A stretch of DNA of 64,000 nucleotides from assembly GCA_021817145.1 (NCBI GenBank), contig JAKAVV010000003.1, forward strand, positions 1 to 64,000. Reading direction: 5' to 3'. Under the pieces are notes generated by a model that saw nothing but the letters and a program-made list of their open reading frames with translations, was not told the origin of the DNA and ran no database searches. Source of the stretch: a bacterium. Lineage in GTDB: Bacteria; Vulcanimicrobiota; JABDET01. The translations under genes were made by a program, and so were the position numbers. Positions 25,247 to 32,001 of the stretch are shown in pieces (the stretch's first letter is position 1; the number at the start of each line of letters is the position of its first letter).

Positions 25247-25469
25247 GGTTAATCCTCCTCTGTTTTTCAACCGTTAAACCTATGTAATTTTCAGCAATTT
25301 TAAATTTTTTCCTGCTAATTTTTATTTGTCGTTATTCCCAAGCAAAAATGCCATCAGTTTTGTCACGCGATTATTTCATGGTGTTTTTGTCATCCTTAAT
25401 TTAAAAGAGGAGATTAAAAGAGGTGTTTAGAAATATACGATTCATTATTTTATTTTAAGGAGGGTATGT

Positions 25470-25859
25470 ATGTTTCGAAAGTTAGCAATTGCAGGGTTAG
25501 CCAGTCTTATTTTATTTGTTGGCGCAGGATGTTCTAAAAAAGCCAAAACTCCTCAATCTCAACCACTCGCATCTCAATCTTCTCTTCCTCCCATGACTTC
25601 ACAGCAGAATCCCATGTTAGGAATGCCAATGATGAAAGAAAATCCGATGACCATTAAACAGGTGACTGGAGTAATTGAAGGGGTGCAGAAAAAAACATTA
25701 ATTCTTTCTGCAAAGGGAGTTATTTTAAAATTTGGATTAACTCCGAAAACAGAAGTGCTTCCAAAAGGAAGGAAACTGATTTCAGGTTTGAAAGTAAAAA
25801 TCATGATTAAACATGTGCCATCAGGAATGGAAGCAAAAGAGGTTGATATCTTAAAGTAG
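25470..25859 (+). CDS. Small lipoprotein
   Basis: 129 residues with a clear lipoprotein signal (LASLILFVGAGC) and RBS AAGGAGG. After a Ser/Gln/Pro/Met-rich linker there is a compact beta domain (VTGVIEGVQKKTLILSAKG; KVKIMIKHVPSGMEAKEVDI), similar in layout to small DUF5666-like OB domains. Location is probably the outer face of a membrane. Function unknown. Confidence 0.7.
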   Translation: MFRKLAIAGLASLILFVGAGCSKKAKTPQSQPLASQSSLPPMTSQQNPMLGMPMMKENPMTIKQVTGVIEGVQKKTLILSAKGVILKFGLTPKTEVLPKGRKLISGLKVKIMIKHVPSGMEAKEVDILK

Positions 25860-25906
25860 GATCTATTAAAATAACAGTTCAGGACAAAAATTTTATTTAA
25901 GTCCGA

Positions 25907-26527
25907 TTATTGAAAAGAGATGTGCCTGTTTTTGTATTGAATTCCAGGGCAGGGTCCTAAGATTTGCCAAAACATAATATCATTCAGAGTTAACTTTAAA
26001 TTGAGTGGCATTTTGGAACTTGGGATTGTGGAGGATAGTTCTGTTTTTAATTCGTCTTGCTGGTTAGGGTTTGAGGGTGGGGAAGGGATTTGATTCTGAC
26101 CGTTTTGAATCTGTTTATGATACTGCTCTTGAATTTGTTCAAACTGCTGCGCTTGTTTTACTTCCATTTGATGTTTCAGCTGCTGTGAGAGTTGACTCTG
26201 TTTGTGAAGCTGCATTTGCCCCTGTTGATTTCCTTGTAATGTTGATTGTAAATGACGAGAATGAGAAAATGGATGATAGTCAGCTGAAGGGTCTATAGAG
26301 CGTTGGGGGCGTGGATTGAGATTAGTTAATGATTCAGAAGGCTGCCCTGTATAATTTGGAGTTGAAATTTCTAAGGATCCAGTATCTGCTGCTGAATCCT
26401 TGAATGAACCTCCTCTTGTCCAGTTCAGATTTTTTCGTTTTTTCTGGGTAGAAGAAACAAGAGCTGCCACCCCGATAATGATCCAGATGATAATACCAAT
26501 AAAACCGGAATCAGCCTGAAGGATCAT
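25907..26527 (-). CDS. Membrane-anchored Gln-rich protein in the FloA operon
   Basis: 206 residues with an N-terminal membrane helix (FIGIIIWIIIGVAALVSS), a low-complexity Gln/His/Ser middle (about 90-150: LSQQLKHQMEVKQAQQFEQI) and a short conserved-looking C-terminal motif around LNDIMFWQILGPCPG. Its ATG overlaps the stop of floA by four bases, so it is translationally coupled. It is probably a partner of the flotillin scaffold; I do not recognise a named family. Confidence 0.65.
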   Translation of the reverse strand: MILQADSGFIGIIIWIIIGVAALVSSTQKKRKNLNWTRGGSFKDSAADTGSLEISTPNYTGQPSESLTNLNPRPQRSIDPSADYHPFSHSRHLQSTLQGNQQGQMQLHKQSQLSQQLKHQMEVKQAQQFEQIQEQYHKQIQNGQNQIPSPPSNPNQQDELKTELSSTIPSSKMPLNLKLTLNDIMFWQILGPCPGIQYKNRHISFQ

Positions 26528-27627
26528 GGACCAACCCTAACTGTGGTTTTTGTCTGGTCAGTCACCTCTCCTGCTTTTCCAATTGCTGACCTCATGTCTG
26601 TATCAGCCTGAATATTTTTCATGGCATAATAATCCATGACTCCGAGTTTGCCATTTCTCATTGCCTCAGCAATGGCAAGCGGGATTTGAGATTCAGATTC
26701 CACCACTTTAGCCTGCATTTCCTGGGTTTTAGCAATCATTTCCTGAGCTGTTGCTTCAGCCATGGCTTTCCTTTCCTGAGCTCGGGCTGTTGCTGTTCTC
26801 ATATCTGCTTCAGCCTGGGTTGCCTGCAGTTCAGCTCCAACATTTTTTCCGACATCCACATCTGCAATATCAATGGAAAGGATCTGGAATGCGGTTCCTG
26901 AATCAAGTCCTTCTTCTAAAACTTTTTTGGAAATCAGGCTCGGATTCCCTAACACATCTTTATAAGTATTAGCCATTCCCACAGCCGCCACAATTCCTTG
27001 TCCAACACGCGCAATAATGGTTTGTTCAGTGGCTCCACCTACTAATTTTGCAATCTCTGTTCTTACTGTAACTCTTGCTTTGACAAGGAGCTGCACCCCA
27101 TCTTTAGCAGTCCCTGTAACTGCAGGGACATCAATAACATTCGGACGAACACAAGTATTTACGGCATCTTTCACATTTCTTCCCGCTAAATTGATCGCAC
27201 AGGCGGTTTTAAAATCAAGAGGGAGATTTGCCCTTGCCGCTGAGATCAATCCATGCACCACTTCCATAATATCTCCGCCTGCTTGCAAATGACTCTGCAA
27301 ATCTTTAGCAGGGGTTGGAATCCCAGCATTATGGAGCTGGATTAAAGCATCAGCTACCTGATCCACATCTCCTCCCGCCATAATAAATGCCTGCATGTCT
27401 TCAATACTGTAAGGAGCATTGTTTTTTACAACTTTAATATAAGCATTTACAAGAAAGGCAGGGGAAAGCCCTCTAAGTCTCATGGCAATCAATGAGCTGA
27501 GGCTGATAGGAGCCCCTGAAACAAAAGCCCTGAGCCATAAGCCCCATGGTATATAATAACTCGCGAGTAAAAAAAGAAAAAGAACAACAATAATACCGCC
27601 GCCATAAAGTTCAAGTCCAGTCGGCAT
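26524..27627 (-). CDS. floA: Flotillin-like protein FloA
   Basis: 367 residues. FloA organises functional membrane microdomains. An N-terminal membrane hairpin (GGGIIVVLFLFLLASYYIP) is followed by the SPFH domain with VVKNNAPYSIEDMQAF, DFKTACAINLAGRNVKDAV, LLVKARVTVRTEIAKLVGG and GLDSGTAFQILSIDIADVDVG. The C-terminal coiled coil has the family's EA-rich repeats (ADMRTATARAQERKAMAEAT). It lies between nfeD and the Gln-rich gene, the classic nfeD-floA pairing. Confidence 0.93.
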   Translation of the reverse strand: MPTGLELYGGGIIVVLFLFLLASYYIPWGLWLRAFVSGAPISLSSLIAMRLRGLSPAFLVNAYIKVVKNNAPYSIEDMQAFIMAGGDVDQVADALIQLHNAGIPTPAKDLQSHLQAGGDIMEVVHGLISAARANLPLDFKTACAINLAGRNVKDAVNTCVRPNVIDVPAVTGTAKDGVQLLVKARVTVRTEIAKLVGGATEQTIIARVGQGIVAAVGMANTYKDVLGNPSLISKKVLEEGLDSGTAFQILSIDIADVDVGKNVGAELQATQAEADMRTATARAQERKAMAEATAQEMIAKTQEMQAKVVESESQIPLAIAEAMRNGKLGVMDYYAMKNIQADTDMRSAIGKAGEVTDQTKTTVRVGP

Positions 27628-27650
27628 ACCTAAATCCTCCTTTTCATTAT

Positions 27651-28343
27651 TTAAGATGGAATTTTATTTACTTTTAAATTGGTCCCATCTAAAGCTGCAA
27701 CTTTAATTTTTGTGTTAGAAGAAAGAAACCCATCTTCTGAAATAGCGCTGTACTGCGCATTTTCTATCTGAATTTTCCCCAGAGGCCTCAAATCTGAAAG
27801 AGCAATTCCTGTTTTTCCAATTAATTTTTTTAAATTTTCTTTTTCATCAGGTGCAGTCAGGGTTGGAGATAAGACAGGTGTCTCAAGGCTCGTTTTTAAG
27901 ATAAGCTTCTGGAATAATGGAGCTTTTGGCAAATAACGAAGCAGCATGAGAAAAATAACAACGGCTATTCCAAGAGAAAATGCTATTTCTTTCGCTGCCA
28001 GAGCAGCTAAAGCTCCCCCTCTGCCTCCTCCCATGACTAGAAAAAGACTTGCCAGCACAGCGGCAATTCCAAGAATGGCGGAAACGCCGTGACCTGGAGC
28101 CACATGTAGTTCAAAGAGAATGAGCCCACATCCAATCAAAAATAAAATCAGAAACCAGAAATTGAGCGGATTGGCAGTTAAATAGGCGCCAAAAAAAAGT
28201 CCTAAAGCAGTCAATCCAATTAATCCCGCAATCCCATGCTGGGTGGTAATTTCAACAGCAATCCCTAAAATTCCGATCGTTAATAGGATGATGCTCAAGT
28301 AAGGCTGAGTAATAAAATGAATAAAATTTTGCGTGGGATTCAT
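27651..28343 (-). CDS. NfeD-like membrane protein
   Basis: 230 residues with about five membrane helices (LSIILLTIGILGIAVEI; GLIGLTALGLFFGAYLT; FWFLILFLIGCGLILFEL) and a C-terminal OB-fold domain (LIGKTGIALSDLRPLGKIQI). This is the short NfeD type that partners FloA; it lacks the ClpP-like protease domain of the long type. The 3' end is 23 bases from floA. Confidence 0.88.
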   Translation of the reverse strand: MNPTQNFIHFITQPYLSIILLTIGILGIAVEITTQHGIAGLIGLTALGLFFGAYLTANPLNFWFLILFLIGCGLILFELHVAPGHGVSAILGIAAVLASLFLVMGGGRGGALAALAAKEIAFSLGIAVVIFLMLLRYLPKAPLFQKLILKTSLETPVLSPTLTAPDEKENLKKLIGKTGIALSDLRPLGKIQIENAQYSAISEDGFLSSNTKIKVAALDGTNLKVNKIPS

Positions 28344-28429
28344 AAGTTAATCATAGCATAATTTTACCCTTTGTCAAGTGGTCGAAAAAGGTTGATTTTT
28401 GATGAGTTTAAATTGTGATGGATGAACTT

Positions 28430-29008
28430 TTAAGCGTGAAAATCATTCGTGCGATCATAAGCCGCAGCTTTCTTTAATTTTTTTTCACAGTCCGCGCAAA
28501 ATAGAGATGATTTTTGATCAATGTCATAAATCGTGCTAGAATAATAGAGGACGCAGTGGCGGTTGTAACAGTGTTTTAATCCTAAGATATGAGATAATTG
28601 ATGGACCGCTTCCTTTAATAGTCTATCAAAAAGGGGATTCTCTCCATTTTGATAAGCGTAAAATTCGGGGCTAAGACGATAATAACTTGTCAAAGCGATT
28701 TTTTCATTCAGATTAGCATCCCCAAAAACAGTGTTTAAAGAGCTGCTGTACAAATCAAGTCGAGTAATCCCCAGCGAATATTTAACATCCTCATGGAAAG
28801 ACAACTTCGCTTTATTCATTAAAGCAGGGGCAAAATACTGTTTCTTAACCGCGTTAAAGGCGCTGGAAGGGGGCGGGTAATTTGAAGAAACCAGAAATTT
28901 ATACAAAAACCTTTCTTCTAAGCAGCAAATAAGCCTGTAAAGAAGCCGTAAATCCACTTCTCCAATTGTGAAGACACCGATTTTCATATCATTCACCTTT
29001 TGCGCCAA
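28430..29008 (-). CDS. Archaemetzincin-like protein with Gln in place of the catalytic Glu
   Basis: 192 residues. The C-terminal part matches archaemetzincin: zinc motif HQLSHILGLKHC, then CVLYYSSTIYDIDQK and LFCADCEKKL with the second zinc-binding cysteines. The three His and four Cys are intact, but the base catalyst of HExxH is Gln (codon CAA). In metzincins this change abolishes peptidase activity while keeping the fold. N-terminal KIGVFTIGEVD and LGITRLDLYSSSLNTVFGDAN also fit. It lies 70 bases downstream of the two ATP-grasp genes on the same strand and may bind, rather than cut, the modified product. Confidence 0.8.
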   Translation of the reverse strand: MAQKVNDMKIGVFTIGEVDLRLLYRLICCLEERFLYKFLVSSNYPPPSSAFNAVKKQYFAPALMNKAKLSFHEDVKYSLGITRLDLYSSSLNTVFGDANLNEKIALTSYYRLSPEFYAYQNGENPLFDRLLKEAVHQLSHILGLKHCYNRHCVLYYSSTIYDIDQKSSLFCADCEKKLKKAAAYDRTNDFHA

Positions 29009-29078
29009 TATTTAATGGTCAAAAGTTCTTGTTAAACATCATGAAATCCTCTCTATTTTCTTGCGTTTTATAGATTTT

Positions 29079-30014
29079 TTATTTATTTCCTTGATTTAAA
29101 AGATGACATAAAGCGTCTGTAATCGGCTCTGGGGAAGCCAATCCAAAATTAGTTTTTCTTTCATAATAGATGTAAACAGGAGATGGATTCGCTTCAAAAC
29201 AGTAAAATTCTCCTTCAGGAGTCATTCTTAGATCAATTCCTGCGAGCGGTAAATTGAGTCCGTATGCCACTGTAAAACAGGCTTGAGCGATCTCTTCGGG
29301 TAGATCAAATCTTTTCATGCTGGTGGTACGGTCATAACGATAGTCGGACTCCTGCGCGCAAATTTCTGAAGCAAAAATTTCCTGACCGACCACATGAACT
29401 CTAATATCAATTCCATCAATACACTCTTGGACTTGAACAGGCGAGTAGCGCAGTGTATCAAGACGCTCAAAATCTTCTTCTTTCATTTTTCTCACAATGG
29501 ACCTAACAGAGCTGATGGATTTGTAGATTACCTCTCCTTTGTGATTTTCATAGAATTCTTTAATGGCTTCTGGATCATTGGTAACCAGTGTTTTAGGAAC
29601 CTGAAGTCCAAGAGCCTGGATTAAGCGAATTTGATTTGGTTTAGAAGCATTCGAACGGGAGGCAGAAGGACGGTTTAAGACCAGAAAATTCCCATATTCC
29701 AACAGCCAGGTTAATGTGATTAAACATTCAGAATTGACGAAATCAATCTCTTTTTGTTCGTACTGGTCATATACTTCAAAATAGCCGACCCCTGGCCTAG
29801 CATAGATGCTGCGAATTTCATTAAACAAAATTTTTTTTGAGTTTTCCAGAAGGAAATATCCTGTTATTTCATCCCCTTTTGCTTCCATGATGATTTTGAT
29901 GGTGTTTGGAATATCTGACTGCTCAATCATAATGGCATCCATCCCTCTGGAAATAAGGGATTGATAGAGATGGGTTACAATGGTTTCTTGATTTGATCCC
30001 AGAACAAGAATCAT
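29079..30014 (-). CDS. ATP-grasp ligase, graspetide-maturase (MvdC/MvdD)-like, probably active
   Basis: 311 residues. The N-terminal half (about 1-130) resembles the pre-ATP-grasp domain of RiPP maturases, with LFNEIRSIYARPGVG and the NRPSASRSNASKPNQIRL stretch before the ATP-grasp core. The core has VIYKSISS (ATP-binding Lys), VQECIDGIDIRVHVVG and the metal triad in GIDLRMTPEGEFYCFEANPS (Asp, Glu, Asn). Known relatives join carboxylates of Glu/Asp to Ser/Thr or Lys side chains in peptides; glutathione-synthase/RimK-type ligases are the alternative. Its ATG overlaps the stop of the next-upstream ATP-grasp gene. Confidence 0.75.
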   Translation of the reverse strand: MILVLGSNQETIVTHLYQSLISRGMDAIMIEQSDIPNTIKIIMEAKGDEITGYFLLENSKKILFNEIRSIYARPGVGYFEVYDQYEQKEIDFVNSECLITLTWLLEYGNFLVLNRPSASRSNASKPNQIRLIQALGLQVPKTLVTNDPEAIKEFYENHKGEVIYKSISSVRSIVRKMKEEDFERLDTLRYSPVQVQECIDGIDIRVHVVGQEIFASEICAQESDYRYDRTTSMKRFDLPEEIAQACFTVAYGLNLPLAGIDLRMTPEGEFYCFEANPSPVYIYYERKTNFGLASPEPITDALCHLLNQGNK

Positions 30015-30955
30015 GATATAGGGTTTCCTTGTTCTAAAAGGTTTAAAATTGATCTTCCGATGAGTGAATCCCCGTGTTCATTCGTAAAAGTTAAAACAGG
30101 CAGACTGACAAAAGGGTAAACTCCAAGCCCTTGACACTTCCCATCAGGGGTTATTCGAAGTCTGATTTCTAGAAGGGGAATATTGATATCTCGCGCCAAT
30201 TGGAGAGACTGGAATTTCCAATTTTCTTCTAAAGAATAGAGGGACAGGTTAACAGTCCCAGTTTGACTCAGAGATTCTTCAAATCCGAAAGTTTCTTTTC
30301 CGACAGTAACTAGACGGATTACTTTTCCTGGGGAGTATTCTTCAAAATGGACAGGGCAGTAAGAGATTTTTTCGATTCTCTGGAGATCTTGATTTGTCAT
30401 TTTTTTAAACATTGCATCTGGGTCCTTAACATGTTTATAAATAACCTGACCCTTCCAGGTTTGATAAAATTCTTTGGCTTTTTCGGGATCGCTTGTAATT
30501 AAAAAATGCGGGGAGTCAAATCCGTATTTTTGAAGCAGGAGAACAGCCCCTCCTCTTCCCATAGAAAGGTCAATTTTAGGGAGAGGATTTAAAACAGAGC
30601 ATTGATGAGATAAGCTGGCAGCAGCAGCCAGAAGAGCTGCCCAACCTTCTGTTTGAACATATTGTTTGTCTTTCTCTGAAAGCTCGGTGAATCCATAAGC
30701 TGATACAAACTGATTTTCCATGCAGAGTCCGCTGATCTCACTGAAATTCAAACCCGACCCATCAGGCAGGATAAAACTTCCTTCTATCTGATTCTGATTT
30801 ATTGAAAAAGTGAGTTTGGTTTGAGTTAAAAAAGTCTCCTGCTGGATGAAAACAACCGGCTTAGAACTGCGGCTTGACAAATACTGCAGCAAATATGAAA
30901 TCACCGGGTTAGCCGGTGATCCATAAACAAGAATGGAGGATTTTATCGAACCCAT
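30011..30955 (-). CDS. Second ATP-grasp protein with degenerate metal site (pseudo-ligase)
   Basis: 314 residues, aligning end to end with the downstream ATP-grasp protein. Conserved: the FSEISG strand, VIYKHVKD, FEEYSPGKVIRLVTVG. In the metal loop, EIRLRITPDGKCQGLGVYPF replaces GIDLRMTPEGEFYCFEANPS: Asp to Arg, Glu to Gly, Asn to Tyr. It is therefore probably unable to bind the catalytic magnesium and may act as a substrate-binding or allosteric partner. It begins 31 bases after the Lys/Glu-repeat gene. Confidence 0.7.
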   Translation of the reverse strand: MGSIKSSILVYGSPANPVISYLLQYLSSRSSKPVVFIQQETFLTQTKLTFSINQNQIEGSFILPDGSGLNFSEISGLCMENQFVSAYGFTELSEKDKQYVQTEGWAALLAAAASLSHQCSVLNPLPKIDLSMGRGGAVLLLQKYGFDSPHFLITSDPEKAKEFYQTWKGQVIYKHVKDPDAMFKKMTNQDLQRIEKISYCPVHFEEYSPGKVIRLVTVGKETFGFEESLSQTGTVNLSLYSLEENWKFQSLQLARDINIPLLEIRLRITPDGKCQGLGVYPFVSLPVLTFTNEHGDSLIGRSILNLLEQGNPIS

Positions 30956-30986
30956 TTTAATCTTTGTTCAGAAGTCAATATTCTGT

Positions 30987-31889
30987 TTAAAAGAATCGGG
31001 ATGAACCTCCTAAACCTCCTAAATTGGGCTGCATTTGACCCCCTAATAATCCGGAGAAAGGACTGCACATACATCCAAAAGGTGAAGAGAAAGACATCAT
31101 CATCATCATGAGCATCATCATCATTTCCATCAGCATATAAAGTTCCATGGGATTCATTCCGCCGCAGCCAGGGGGAGGTCCTTCAGTTTCTTCTTTTCCC
31201 TCTTTGCCCTCTTTGGCTCCCCCCCCTTCTTTTGTTCCACAAGTATCTTTTTCTTTAGCGTTTTCTTTCCCCTCTTTTCCTTCTTTTCCAGTCTCCTTGA
31301 TTTCTTTCTCTTTTTCTTCTTTCCCCTCACCTTTAATGCCAACCCCGTCTTTTTCCTTTATGTCTTCTTTACCTTCTTTCCCCTCTTTAATACCGCCGTG
31401 TTCTTTAATGTCTTCTTTCCCCTCTTTGCCAAACTCTTTTACTCCTTCTTTTCCGCTTTCTTTCAGGGCGCTGTGCTCTTTTATGGCTTCTTTTCCGCCT
31501 TCTTTAATGCCACTGTGTTCTTTTATTCCTTCTTTTGCAGACTCTTTTACATCTTCTTTCCCTTCTTTGCACTCCTTGCTTTCTTTAGATTCCTTCCCTT
31601 CTTTTGCATCCTCTTTAACCGCTTCTTTCCCCCCTTCTTTCCCTTCTTTTTCTTTGACATCATGTTTTTCAGAAGCGGTCATTTTTTCATCAAGCCGCAT
31701 TTTTTCAATGGTTTCCTGTTTTTCAGCCCCTTTTTCCCCGCTTTTTTCGAGCAATTTCTCTTGATTTTGTTTTTCTTCCAGTTTTTCTACCCCTTTTTCT
31801 GAGGCGCTCATTTTTTCTGAGCCTTTAATCGGACCTGTTTTGATTAAGTCAGGCCTTAATTCTGATGTGATAAATAATCCTGTTGTCAT
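30987..31889 (-). CDS. Lys/Glu/Gly-repeat protein with poly-Met, Cys-containing tail (candidate ATP-grasp substrate)
   Basis: About 300 residues; the ATG at 31889 follows a GGGGGTG RBS, with a GTG three codons upstream as alternative. Residues about 1-25 form a non-repetitive leader (TTGLFITSELRPDLIKTGPI). Residues about 25-240 are almost only Lys, Glu and Gly with a few Ser, Ala, Ile, Val and His, in units such as GKEAIKEHSALKESG and KEGKEDIKEHGGIKEG. The C-terminus has PPPGCGGMNPMELYM, a run of about 17 residues that are mostly Met, PFGCMCSPFSG and a Gly-rich end. Placed first in the operon before two ATP-grasp genes, it is a candidate precursor whose Lys and Glu side chains are joined. A plain disordered stress or metal-binding protein is the alternative. 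Confidence 0.7.
   Translation of the reverse strand: MTTGLFITSELRPDLIKTGPIKGSEKMSASEKGVEKLEEKQNQEKLLEKSGEKGAEKQETIEKMRLDEKMTASEKHDVKEKEGKEGGKEAVKEDAKEGKESKESKECKEGKEDVKESAKEGIKEHSGIKEGGKEAIKEHSALKESGKEGVKEFGKEGKEDIKEHGGIKEGKEGKEDIKEKDGVGIKGEGKEEKEKEIKETGKEGKEGKENAKEKDTCGTKEGGGAKEGKEGKEETEGPPPGCGGMNPMELYMLMEMMMMLMMMMMSFSSPFGCMCSPFSGLLGGQMQPNLGGLGGSSRFF
31200..31680 (-). repeat. Degenerate repeats encoding KEG units
   Basis: The plus strand is a run of TTCTTT, CCCTCTTT and TTCCTTC variants at irregular spacing, reflecting AAA/GAA/GGA codons. Unit lengths vary between about 9 and 45 bases, so slippage and unequal exchange are likely. The strand bias (pyrimidines on plus) is extreme. Confidence 0.7.
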
Positions 31890-31978
31890 GTTCAACACCC
31901 CCGCTTTTTTTATTTTATCAAAGCAGACGGTGATTTTTCTATCACAAAATAAATTGTTTTGTTACAAAACAGTTAAAG

Positions 31979-31992
31979 AATTGTTAACAATT
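31979..31992. promoter_or_regulatory. 14-bp perfect palindrome AATTGTTAACAATT
   Basis: It lies between the end of the NRAMP-like gene and the promoter region of the Lys/Glu-repeat operon, next to a second TTGTTACAAAA-like element. A perfect palindrome of this size could be a repressor operator. Similar GTTAAC-containing sequence lies upstream of the toxin gene near 13411-13427. AT-rich chance is possible. Confidence 0.35.
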
Positions 31993-32001
31993 TGTTACGG
32001 A

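Noticed and set aside
25271-25469. Possible terminator or small RNA in the 199-base gap between the TatA-like gene and the lipoprotein gene
   Set aside because: AT-rich sequence with T-runs but no stable stem. Most likely it holds two divergent promoters.
31200-31680. The regular TTCTTT/CCCTCTTT pattern as a possible CRISPR array or tandem-repeat element
   Set aside because: Units vary in length, have no constant repeat plus unique spacer, and encode a continuous protein.
31147-31764. A 205-codon open frame on the plus strand opposite the KEG gene
   Set aside because: It is Ser/Phe/Pro-rich only because it mirrors GAA/AAA/GGA codons. The minus-strand frame has a leader, RBS and operon context.
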